A DNA stretch of 5,391 nt from Lysobacteraceae bacterium (GTDB lineage: Bacteria; Pseudomonadota; Gammaproteobacteria; Xanthomonadales; Xanthomonadaceae), in NCBI GenBank assembly GCA_003505795.1, contig DNXT01000056.1, forward strand, positions 1 through 5,391, given 5' to 3'. Position numbers and translations under genes: made by a program. Shown here one piece after another: positions 1 through 5,391 of the stretch (position 1 is its first letter; every line of letters starts with the position of its first letter). Under the pieces are notes generated by a model that ran no database searches, was not told where the DNA came from, and worked only from the letters and a program-made list of their open reading frames with translations.

Positions 1-239
1 CGGACCTGCGCGAGGCGCTGGTCGCGCAGCCGGCCGCGCGCGCGACCTGGGACGACATCACCGCGGTGGCGCGGCGCGACTGGATCTTCTGGATAAGCTC
101 GGGCAAGAAGGCCGAGACCCGGGTGAAGCGCATCGCCACCGCCTGCGACATGCTCGCCGCCGGCAAGCGCCGCGCCTGCTGCTTCGATCGCTCGGGCATG
201 TACGGCAAGTCGCTCGGCGCGCCGGCCGCGGCGGAATAG
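1..239 (+). CDS. YdeI/OmpD-associated (OmdA-type) family protein, C-terminal part
   Basis: The frame starting at base 3 is open from the window edge and gives 78 residues before a TAG stop at 237-239; the N-terminus lies outside the window. The segment matches the C-terminal module of the YdeI/OmpD-associated family as I know it: a tryptophan-containing helix (ARRDWIFWISSGKKAETR), the helix VKRIATACDMLAAGKRR, and the ending CCFDRSGMYGKSL. Members are small cytoplasmic proteins. The family has been linked to bacteriocin protection and polymyxin/OmpD-related phenotypes, but no biochemical activity is firmly established. It is transcribed towards the Anbu operon and ends 179 bases before it, so the two are convergent and probably unrelated in function. 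The family call rests on remembered motifs, not a search. Confidence 0.85.
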   Translation, partial: DLREALVAQPAARATWDDITAVARRDWIFWISSGKKAETRVKRIATACDMLAAGKRRACCFDRSGMYGKSLGAPAAAE

Positions 240-263
240 GCAACGACGGCAGAATTCCCGGAT

Positions 264-310
264 CCCTGGCGGAACCAGGGCCAGGGCGCGCTTCCCCCGA
301 GCACGGGGAA
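264..310 (+). terminator. Two small GC-rich hairpins after the YdeI-like gene, possible terminator
   Basis: Two perfect inverted repeats lie 25 to 71 bases after the TAG stop. The first is CCCTGG (264-269) and CCAGGG (275-280) with a 5-base loop. The second is TTCCCC (292-297) and GGGGAA (305-310) with a 7-base loop. Neither is followed by a run of T, so these are not classical intrinsic terminators. Their position just after a stop in a convergent gap is the main argument for a role in ending transcription or stabilising the 3' end. Confidence 0.35.
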
Positions 311-374
311 CGCATCGCATAGCCAGCTTCGTCTCCGTCGCTGCCGCTCATCCCGGTCGCGGCCACTCCTGCCT

Positions 375-392
375 GCGGTCGCCTTCGACCGC
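375..392 (-). terminator. Hairpin downstream of the Anbu gene, candidate operon terminator
   Basis: GCGGTCG (375-381) pairs perfectly with CGACCGC (386-392) around a four-base loop, which reads AAGG on the minus strand. This is a 7-bp, almost all-GC stem that begins 26 bases after the Anbu stop codon. It is the strongest hairpin in the convergent gap. No T-tract follows on the minus strand, so termination would be inefficient or factor-assisted. The hairpin may equally serve as 3'-end protection. Confidence 0.45.
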
Positions 393-418
393 CGTCGCCA
401 CGGACCGGGTACGCGGCG

Positions 419-1252
419 CTACTGCTGCGCGGTCTGGTCGGCTGCGTCCGGGCGCGGGGCGGTGCGCCGCGGCGGCAGCGGCGGCAGTGCGGCGACGACC
501 TCGTCCTGTTCGGAGAGCGGCTCTTCCCAGGGGAAGCGCGGCAGCGTGCGCACCGCGTTCTCGAGCTTGCGCGACCAGTTGCTGTGGATGTCGGCGTACA
601 GCGGGGTGTCGGCCTCCAGCCGCATCTGCTGGCTGATGCGCAGGTCGTCGGCGCGCAGCACCACCAGGTCGACCGGCAGGCCGACCGACAGGTTGGAGCG
701 GATGGTCGAGTCCAGCGACACCAGCGCGCAGCGCGCGGCGTCCTCCAGCCGCGTCTCCGAGCGCAGGATGCGGTCCAGGATCGGCTTGCCGTACTTGGAT
801 TCGCCGATCTGCAGGTAGGGTGTCTCCGGCGAGGCGGCGATGCAGTTGCCCAGCGGATAGACCATGTACAGGCCGGGCCGCTCGCCGGCGATCTGCCCGC
901 CCAGGATGAACGTGGCCTGGGTACCGATGCCGTTGCCGTACGCATCCGTGCCGGCCTGCACCTGGCTGGCCACCAGCACCTCGCCCACGTACTCGGCCAC
1001 CTCGAACAGGTGCCGGAACGTGCGCAGGCTGCGGGCGCAGGACGGGTCGTCGGCGTCGCGCTTCAGCCGCGACACCGCCAGCTGCGTGGTCGCCAGGTTG
1101 CCCGCGCTCATCACCGCGAACACGCGCTCGCCCGGATACTCGAACGTGTGCAGCTTGCGATGGATGCGCACGTCGTCCAGCGAGGCGTTGGTGCGGGTGT
1201 CTGCGGCGAAGACCAGGCCTTCGTCTACTTCGATGCCGACGCAATAGGTCAT
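419..1252 (-). CDS. Anbu, proteasome-type N-terminal threonine peptidase
   Basis: This 277-aa protein begins MTYCVGI, the proteasome beta-like fold in which Met removal exposes a catalytic threonine. That requirement fixes the start at 1252, although no good Shine-Dalgarno is visible. Counting the Thr as 1, Asp17 and Arg19 (FAADTRTN) and Lys32 (HRKLHTF) fit the Thr/Asp/Lys active site of beta subunits and HslV. A glycine turn (MSAGNLATTQ, residues 48-57) and LDSTIRSNLSVGLPVDL (180-196) are also family features. Anbu ('ancestral beta subunit') is a cytoplasmic protein whose reported structures are self-assembled open rings or helical assemblies; its natural substrate is unknown. The last ~25 residues are Pro/Arg/Ala/Gln-rich and look disordered, an extension beyond the peptidase fold. 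The gene follows the alpha-E gene after 90 bases, in the classic Anbu neighbourhood. HslV is less likely because no hslU adjoins and the sequence style is Anbu. Confidence 0.93.
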   Translation of the reverse strand: MTYCVGIEVDEGLVFAADTRTNASLDDVRIHRKLHTFEYPGERVFAVMSAGNLATTQLAVSRLKRDADDPSCARSLRTFRHLFEVAEYVGEVLVASQVQAGTDAYGNGIGTQATFILGGQIAGERPGLYMVYPLGNCIAASPETPYLQIGESKYGKPILDRILRSETRLEDAARCALVSLDSTIRSNLSVGLPVDLVVLRADDLRISQQMRLEADTPLYADIHSNWSRKLENAVRTLPRFPWEEPLSEQDEVVAALPPLPPRRTAPRPDAADQTAQQ

Positions 1253-1279
1253 GACGGGCCGTCTGTGTGTCGACAGGCG

Positions 1280-1309
1280 ATTCTATGCCGGGGGCGTGCG
1301 TGCTGACCA
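1280..1309 (-). promoter_or_regulatory. Candidate promoter for the Anbu gene inside the operon
   Basis: On the minus strand TGGTCA (1309-1304) is followed after 18 bases by TAGAAT (1285-1280), which has one mismatch to the consensus -10. The predicted transcript start is near 1273, giving a leader of about 20 bases before the Anbu ATG at 1252. The -35 matches only four of six consensus positions. The 90-base gap would leave room for separate control of Anbu. Confidence 0.4.
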
Positions 1310-1342
1310 GCCGTCGGCGATCGCGGTCCCGGCATGCGCGGA

Positions 1343-2272
1343 TCAGCCATCGAAGTAGCCCTGGGCGATCGCCTCGTGCAGCCCGCCCAGCAGGACCTGC
1401 GCCTTGTCCATGAAGGCGGCGGTGTCGCCCGTGGCCAGCACCGCCGGGTCGGCCTGGCGGATCAGGCCGGCCACGCGCAGCAGCGCGCGGTCCACGCCCA
1501 CGCGCGGCGGCATGGTCGGCAGCATCTGCTGGATCCGGCTCAGGCTGAACTGGACGCTGCGCGGGAAGTCGCCGCTCTGCAGCAGGAAGCGCAGCGCATG
1601 CGCGCCGGACACGCGCTGGCGGACGTTGCGCCGGTACATCTGGTAGGCCGCCAGCGCGCGCAGCACGCTCATCCACTGCATGCTGCTGTAGGCCTCGCGG
1701 TCGTCCTCGCTGCGCGGCGTGACCAGGCCGGAGGCGCCGGCGTCGATGATGCGCGTGGTCATGTCGGCCTGCTCCAGGGCCGTGCCCAGGCGCAGGAACG
1801 AGAAACCGATGTCGCGGTTGACGTTGGCCGACAGCAGGCCGGAGACCTTCAGGCAGCCGTCGGTGATGCGGCCGATGAACTCCAGCCGGTAGCGGCGGCC
1901 GAGCGCGCGCTCGCCGTTGCCGTTGATGTACAGGTGCAGGTCGTTGACCGCCTCCCAGACTTCCTGCGGCAGCGCGTCGCGGATCCCGCGCAGGATCTCG
2001 CGCGCCTGGTCGACCGAGGCGCGCAGCGAGGACGGGTTGCGCGGATCCAGCAGCAGGAAGTCGAGCACGTCCTCGTCGGTCGCGGCGGGGTGGCTGGCCA
2101 GGAACTGCGCCTCGACGCCGACGGTGGCGATCATCGGCCGCCAGCCGAAGCGCACGCTGCGCGGCAGGTCCAGCTGCAGCAGGCTGCCCACGCCGACCAG
2201 GCGCGCGGTGTTCTCGGCCCGGCGCAGGTAGCGGCTGAACCAGTAGAGCTGGCTGGCGACGCGCGAAAGCAT
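1343..2272 (-). CDS. Alpha-E domain protein (DUF403)
   Basis: This 309-aa helical protein shows the hallmarks of the alpha-E family. An N-terminal SQLYWFSRYLRRAENTARL helix (residues 7-25) matches the usual YW-x-x-RY-x-x-RAEN pattern. NPSSLRASVDQAREILRGIR (79-98) leads to VWEAVNDL. A second copy-like motif, FLRLGTALEQADMTTRIID (159-177), and PRSVQFSL (237-244) follow. Length is normal for the family. No signal peptide or membrane segment is seen, so it is probably cytoplasmic. Alpha-E proteins are almost always encoded beside circularly permuted ATP-grasp proteins and are thought to act with them in an amide-bond-forming pathway, but no reaction has been assigned. The ATG at 2272 shares one base with the ATP-grasp stop (TGATG), and GGAGG lies 10 bases upstream, which settles the start. 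The frame stays open far upstream (to about 3466), but that extension is a shadow of the ATP-grasp gene. Confidence 0.93.
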   Translation of the reverse strand: MLSRVASQLYWFSRYLRRAENTARLVGVGSLLQLDLPRSVRFGWRPMIATVGVEAQFLASHPAATDEDVLDFLLLDPRNPSSLRASVDQAREILRGIRDALPQEVWEAVNDLHLYINGNGERALGRRYRLEFIGRITDGCLKVSGLLSANVNRDIGFSFLRLGTALEQADMTTRIIDAGASGLVTPRSEDDREAYSSMQWMSVLRALAAYQMYRRNVRQRVSGAHALRFLLQSGDFPRSVQFSLSRIQQMLPTMPPRVGVDRALLRVAGLIRQADPAVLATGDTAAFMDKAQVLLGGLHEAIAQGYFDG

Positions 2273-2287
2273 CAGTCGGTGTCCTCC
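2272..2287 (-). promoter_or_regulatory. TGATG stop/start overlap with ribosome binding site for the alpha-E gene
   Basis: On the minus strand the ATP-grasp stop TGA (2274-2272) shares its A with the alpha-E ATG (2272-2270). GGAGG at 2287-2283, inside the ATP-grasp gene, sits 10 bases from that ATG. The arrangement indicates translational coupling and roughly balanced production of the two proteins. Confidence 0.7.
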
Positions 2288-3717
2288 AGGTCCACCACCC
2301 AGGTGTCCTTGGCGCCGCCGCCCTGCGAGGAATTGACCACCAGCGAGCCTTCGGTCATCGCCACCCGGGTGAGGCCGCCGGTGGTCACGTAGGTGTCCTG
2401 GCGCGAAAGGATGAAGGGACGCAGGTCGATGTGCCGCGGCGACGGGCCGTCGGCGGTGACGATCGGCGCGGTCGACAGCGCCAGCGTCGGCTGGGCCATG
2501 TAGTTGCGCGGGTCGGCCTGGATCAGTTCGCGGAACGTGTCGAGCTCGGCGCGGCTGGCGCGCGGGCCGATCAGCATGCCGTAGCCGCCGGATTCGTTGG
2601 CCGGCTTGACCACCAGCCGGTCCAGGTGCTCGAGCACGTAGCGGCGGTCGGCCTCGTCGTGGCACAGGTAGCTGGGCACGTTGGGCAGGATCGGCTCCTG
2701 GTCCAGGTAGTAGCGGATCATCTTCGGCACGTAGGCGAACACCACCTTGTCGTCGGCGACCCCGGCGCCGGGCGCGTTGGCCAGCGCCACCTTGCCGGCG
2801 CGCCAGCTGCGGATCAGGCCGGGCACGCCGAGCACCGAGTCGGACTGGAACGCTTCCGGGTCGATGAACAGGTCGTCGATCCGGCGATAGATCACGTCCA
2901 CCCGCTGCGCGCCGTACACGGTGCGCATGTAGCAGCAGTCGTCGTCGGCCACGAACAGGTCGTCGCCCTCGACCAGCTCGATGCCCATCGCCTGGGCCAG
3001 GTAGGCATGCTCGAAGTAGGCGCTGTTGAACACCCCCGGGGTGAGCAGGGCGATGGTCGGGATGTCGCCGGGGCGCGGCGACAGCGCGGCCAGGGTGTCG
3101 TACAGCTGCGCCGGGTAGTCGTCCACCGGCAGGATGGCGCTGGTGCCGAACAGCTCCGGGAACACCCGCTTGGCCACCATCCGGTTCTCCAGCATGTAGG
3201 ACACGCCGGACGGGATGCGCAGGTTGTCCTCCAGCGCGTACAGGGTGCCGTCGCCGTCGCGCACCAGGTCCGAGCCGCACACGTGCGCCCAGACGTCCAG
3301 CGGCGGCCGGATCCCGACGCACTGCGGGCGGAAATTGACCGACTGCTCCAGCAGCTCGGCCGGGAACACCTTGTCGCGGACGATGCGCTGCTCGCCGTAC
3401 AGGTCGCCGATGAACAGGTTGAGCGCCTGCATGCGCTGGATCAGCCCGGCCTCGGTACGCTGCCACTCGCGCCGGTCGAGGATGCGCGGGATCAGGTCGA
3501 ACGGCAGGGTGCGGTCCACGTTGCGGCCGTCGCTGTAGACGGTGAAGGTGATGCCCATCAGCCGTGCGGCGACGTCGGCGGCGGCCTGGCGTTCGGCCAG
3601 TTCGCGCCCGGACAGGCCGGACAGGTATTCGACCAGGGCGCGGGCGGCGGCACGCGGGCGGCCGTCCGCGTCGATCAGCTCGTCATACGAGGGTGTCCGG
3701 TACTTCGCCCAATCCAT
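2272..3717 (-). CDS. Circularly permuted ATP-grasp protein (type 2, former DUF404/DUF407), predicted amide ligase
   Basis: A 481-aa protein beginning MDWAKYRTPSYDELID, a typical start for this family; an in-frame ATG at 3768 would add 17 Arg-rich residues lacking family character. Conserved blocks, numbered from 3717, are: TFTVYSDGRNVDRTLPFD (57-74), LEDNLRIPSGVSYMLENR (162-179), DVIYRRIDDLFIDPE (274-288), LVVKPANESGGYGM (368-381, Lys and Gly-rich loop likely for nucleotide binding), HIDLRPFIL (429-437), and TGGLTRVA with NSSQGGGAKDTWVV near the C-terminus. Length is normal. ATP-grasp enzymes join a carboxylate to an amine through an acyl-phosphate; in this subfamily a peptide- or amide-bond-forming role is predicted, with unknown substrates. 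It is cytoplasmic by sequence and heads the operon with alpha-E and Anbu. The Shine-Dalgarno is modest (AGG four bases before the ATG). Confidence 0.93.
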   Translation of the reverse strand: MDWAKYRTPSYDELIDADGRPRAAARALVEYLSGLSGRELAERQAAADVAARLMGITFTVYSDGRNVDRTLPFDLIPRILDRREWQRTEAGLIQRMQALNLFIGDLYGEQRIVRDKVFPAELLEQSVNFRPQCVGIRPPLDVWAHVCGSDLVRDGDGTLYALEDNLRIPSGVSYMLENRMVAKRVFPELFGTSAILPVDDYPAQLYDTLAALSPRPGDIPTIALLTPGVFNSAYFEHAYLAQAMGIELVEGDDLFVADDDCCYMRTVYGAQRVDVIYRRIDDLFIDPEAFQSDSVLGVPGLIRSWRAGKVALANAPGAGVADDKVVFAYVPKMIRYYLDQEPILPNVPSYLCHDEADRRYVLEHLDRLVVKPANESGGYGMLIGPRASRAELDTFRELIQADPRNYMAQPTLALSTAPIVTADGPSPRHIDLRPFILSRQDTYVTTGGLTRVAMTEGSLVVNSSQGGGAKDTWVVDLEDTD

Positions 3718-3752
3718 CGCACCTGCCCGTGACTGGCGTCCGCGTACCCGTG

Positions 3753-3787
3753 CGCGGACATGTTGCAATGCAAGGTGCCCGTCCGCG
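3753..3787 (-). promoter_or_regulatory. Nested inverted repeats upstream of the ATP-grasp gene, possible operator or leader hairpin
   Basis: CGCGGAC (3753-3759) and GTCCGCG (3781-3787) are perfect inverted repeats. They flank an inner palindrome, TTGCA-A-TGCAA (3763-3773), which is AT-rich compared with its surroundings. An adjoining imperfect palindrome covers 3741-3756. The block lies 36 to 70 bases upstream of the ATP-grasp ATG. It could be a regulator binding site, or a leader stem-loop if transcription starts further upstream. No regulator is encoded in the window. Confidence 0.35.
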
Positions 3788-3800
3788 GGGGAAGCGTCAA
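3772..3800 (-). promoter_or_regulatory. Weak candidate promoter for the ATP-grasp/alpha-E/Anbu operon
   Basis: On the minus strand TTGACG (3800-3795) matches five of six -35 consensus bases. After a 17-base spacer comes CACCTT (3777-3772), a poor -10. The predicted start near 3765 would give a leader of about 48 bases and would place the TTGCA palindrome over the start site. The -10 is too weak for a confident call. Confidence 0.25.
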
Positions 3801-3992
3801 GTAGCCGGATGCCGTCCGCGCGCCCGGCCGGCGCCTGGCCCGCTCCCGCTCTTCCGATCCCGCTGCGCCGGGGAGAGGTGAAGGCAGGCGCATGCGGCGG
3901 GAAGCCCGCAGCGGCCGGCTTCCGGCAGGCGCCGGCGGCGCCGCAATCGGGCAGGCGGATGCCGGCAAGCGACTTCCTCGCGAACCGGCACC

Positions 3993-3998
3993 TATACT
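3993..3998 (+). promoter_or_regulatory. -10 box (TATACT) for the transporter transcript
   Basis: TATACT has one mismatch to the -10 consensus and stands out in GC-rich surroundings. No recognisable -35 is found at 16 to 18 bases upstream, so an activator may be needed. The usual 6-7 base spacing puts the transcript start at about 4004-4006, essentially on the A of the ATG at 4005. Confidence 0.5.
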
Positions 3999-4004
3999 GC
4001 CCGC

Positions 4005-4034
4005 ATGTTTTCCCAACGGGTTTTCACTGCATGA
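4005..4034 (+). CDS. Possible leaderless 9-codon mini-ORF overlapping the transporter start
   Basis: ATG at 4005 opens a 9-residue frame (MFSQRVFTA) that ends in TGA at 4032-4034. The TGA overlaps the transporter ATG (4031-4033) in an ATGA arrangement. The TATACT box lies six bases before the ATG, so the message could start at this ATG and be translated without a leader. The transporter start itself has no clear Shine-Dalgarno, so coupling through this mini-ORF is plausible. No function is assigned to the peptide, and the ORF may be chance. Confidence 0.35.
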   Translation: MFSQRVFTA

Positions 4035-5391
4035 GCGCATCTCCCTCGTCTCCGCTCGCTGCGGGTGTCGCCGCGCCCGGCGCCCTGCGCCGCTCGATCT
4101 CCAATACGCTCAAGGGCTCGGCCGGCAACCTGGTCGAGTGGTACGACGTCTACGTCTACTCGGTGTTCGCGAGCTACTTCGAATCGCACTTCTTCTCCAA
4201 GGAGGACAAGAACGCCACGCTGTACATCTGGGCGATCTTCGCGGTCACCTTCCTGATGCGGCCGATCGGCGCCTGGTACTTCGGCCGTTTCGCCGACCGC
4301 TACGGGCGCCGGCTGGCGCTGACGGTGTCGGTGTCGATGATGGCGGCATGCTCGTTCATCATCGCGGTCACCCCGACCGTGGCGACGATCGGCGCGGCGG
4401 CGGCGGTGATCCTGGTGTTCGCGCGGCTGCTGCAGGGTTTCGCCACCGGCGGCGAGTACGGCACCAGCGCGACCTACATGTCCGAGGCGGCGATCCCCGG
4501 CCGGCGCGGCTTCCTGTCCTCGTTCCACTACGTGACGCTGGTCGGCGGCCACGTGCTGGCGCAGGCGGTGCTGCTGCTGATGCTGCACTTCTTCGACAAG
4601 CCGCAGGTGTCCGAGTGGGGCTGGCGCGTGGCGTTCGGCCTCGGCGGCGTGGGCGCGCTGGTGGTGTTCTGGCTGCGCCGGAGCATGGACGAGTCGCTGA
4701 CCTCCGAATCGATCGCCGAAGCCAAGAAGGGCGGGGCGCGCGCGTCGGGCTCGCTGCGCGAGCTGTTCGTGCACCAGTGGCGGCCGCTGCTGCTGTGCTT
4801 CCTGGTGACCGCCGGCGGCACCATCGCCTTCTACACCTACTCGGTCACCGGGCCGAAGATGATCCAGACCGCGTTCGCCGGCGACGACGTGATGGCCGGC
4901 ACCATCATCAACCTGGTCGCGCTGACGGTGCTGATGCTGATGCAGCCGGTCGGCGGCTGGCTGTCGGACATGATCGGGCGCAAGACCCTGCTGGTGTTCT
5001 TCGGCATCGGCGGCGTGCTCTACACCTGGTTCCTGGTGCTGCGGCTGCCGCAGCAGACCGACTGGCTGGCGGCGTTCGCGATCCTGACCATCGGCTTCGT
5101 GATCCTGACCGGCTACACCTCGATCAACGCGGTGGTGAAGGCCGAGCTGTTCCCGACCCACGTGCGCGCGCTCGGCGTCGGCCTGGGCTACGCGCTGGCC
5201 AACTCGGCCTTCGGCGGCACCGCGCCGCTGCTGTACCAAGCATCGCTGAAGACCGGCCACGTGACCACGTTCGTCTGGTACGCGACCGCGGTCATCGCCG
5301 TCTCGCTGGTGGTCTACATCTTCTTCCTGACCAACAAGGGCTCGAACTGGCTCGACCACGAGGCCGAGATGCACGGCCGGGTGCCGGCGCG
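4031..5391 (+). CDS. MFS transporter, metabolite:H+ symporter family, KgtP-like (alpha-ketoglutarate permease type), 3' end missing
   Basis: Open from ATG 4031 to the window edge: 453 codons, no stop seen. The protein is a polytopic inner-membrane carrier with about 12 predicted helices. It carries the MFS loop motif twice, GRFADRYGRR (residues 85-94, between helices 2 and 3) and GWLSDMIGRK (309-318, the equivalent loop in the second half). Blocks shared with E. coli KgtP from memory include GNLVEWYDVYVYS (32-44), FLMRPIGAWYFGR (74-86), LLQGFATGGEYGTSATYMSE (133-152) and AELFPTHVRALGVGLGYALANSAFGG (371-396). The likely role is proton-coupled uptake of alpha-ketoglutarate or a related dicarboxylate, though other substrates of the family cannot be excluded. 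KgtP is about 432 aa; this protein is longer, with an N-terminal Ser/Ala/Pro stretch and a polar tail after residue 435. It is transcribed away from the ATP-grasp operon. Confidence 0.9.
   Translation, partial: MSASPSSPLAAGVAAPGALRRSISNTLKGSAGNLVEWYDVYVYSVFASYFESHFFSKEDKNATLYIWAIFAVTFLMRPIGAWYFGRFADRYGRRLALTVSVSMMAACSFIIAVTPTVATIGAAAAVILVFARLLQGFATGGEYGTSATYMSEAAIPGRRGFLSSFHYVTLVGGHVLAQAVLLLMLHFFDKPQVSEWGWRVAFGLGGVGALVVFWLRRSMDESLTSESIAEAKKGGARASGSLRELFVHQWRPLLLCFLVTAGGTIAFYTYSVTGPKMIQTAFAGDDVMAGTIINLVALTVLMLMQPVGGWLSDMIGRKTLLVFFGIGGVLYTWFLVLRLPQQTDWLAAFAILTIGFVILTGYTSINAVVKAELFPTHVRALGVGLGYALANSAFGGTAPLLYQASLKTGHVTTFVWYATAVIAVSLVVYIFFLTNKGSNWLDHEAEMHGRVPA

Larger units (their letters stand above)
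3718..4030. other. Divergent intergenic region between the ATP-grasp operon and the transporter
   Basis: These 313 bases contain no protein gene I can support. The open frames here are GC-rich shadows without family features. The left part (3718-3800) carries palindromes and a weak promoter for the leftward operon. The middle (3897-3942) carries three short perfect hairpins: GCGGG/CCCGC (3897-3909), GCCGG/CCGGC (3914-3926) and GGCGCC/GGCGCC (3928-3942). The right end carries the transporter -10 box and a 9-codon ORF. I see no tRNA, riboswitch or insertion-sequence end. Confidence 0.6.

Noticed and set aside
1317..1372. Two GCGATCGC octamer palindromes (1317-1324 and within 1364-1373), reminiscent of the HIP1 repeat
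   Set aside because: Only two copies are close together, one of them inside the alpha-E coding sequence. GC-rich composition makes this octamer unsurprising, and HIP1 enrichment is a cyanobacterial feature.
1343..3466. A 707-codon frame that would fuse 1.2 kb upstream to the alpha-E protein
   Set aside because: The upstream part is a shifted frame of the ATP-grasp gene with Arg/Ala/Gly-rich nonsense sequence. Alpha-E homology starts exactly at the ATG at 2272, which has its own ribosome binding site and overlaps the ATP-grasp stop.
2431..3732. A 433-codon plus-strand frame opposite the ATP-grasp gene
   Set aside because: It is His/Val/Gln/Arg-rich with no domain, and antisense to a gene with clear family motifs; a composition shadow.
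3718..3768. A 17-residue N-terminal extension of the ATP-grasp protein from the ATG at 3768
   Set aside because: The extension is Arg-rich and lacks family similarity, and it would cover the palindromic leader. The family typically begins at the MDWAKY-like position, so 3717 was chosen.
3797..3991. A 64-codon minus-strand frame in the intergenic spacer as a possible small gene
   Set aside because: It has no ribosome binding site, no recognisable domain, and an Arg/Pro/Gly-rich composition typical of random GC-rich frames. It would also span the hairpin cluster.
3992..5374. A 460-codon open frame antisense to the transporter
   Set aside because: It is the complement of the KgtP-like gene. 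It is rich in Arg, His, Gln and Asp with low-complexity runs and no recognisable domain, as expected from the reverse strand of a GC-rich gene.

Overview
The window is GC-rich throughout (strong G/C bias at third codon positions). Gene content and protein style point to a gammaproteobacterium of the Xanthomonadaceae/Lysobacteraceae type (Xanthomonas, Lysobacter, Luteimonas or relatives). That assignment is an inference from composition and families; no marker gene is present.

Layout, left to right. Bases 1-239 (+) hold the C-terminal end of a YdeI/OmpD-associated (OmdA-type) protein. Bases 240-418 are a gene-free convergent gap with three GC-rich hairpins, the strongest just downstream of the next operon. 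Bases 419-3717 (-) hold a three-gene locus, transcribed right to left: a circularly permuted ATP-grasp protein (481 aa), an alpha-E (DUF403) protein (309 aa) and the proteasome-like peptidase Anbu (277 aa). Bases 3718-4030 are a divergent intergenic region with candidate promoters for both directions and several hairpins or palindromes. From 4031 to the window end (+) runs an MFS transporter of the metabolite:H+ symporter type that closely resembles KgtP (alpha-ketoglutarate permease). It is 453 codons long in the window, without its stop.

The notable system is ATP-grasp / alpha-E / Anbu. Comparative genomics has linked these families before, usually with a transglutaminase-like protein, and has predicted a pathway that makes amide or peptide bonds and then cleaves or processes the product. 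The substrate and physiological role are unsettled. In this window the first two genes overlap by one base (TGATG). Anbu follows after a 90-base gap with its own plausible -10 element. No transglutaminase gene lies within the locus or next to its downstream end, so the locus is either reduced or has that partner elsewhere.

The transporter start is preceded by a good -10 box (TATACT) placed so that transcription would begin at or near the ATG of a 9-codon ORF. The stop of that ORF overlaps the transporter start codon (ATGA), which could be a leaderless, translationally coupled mini-cistron.
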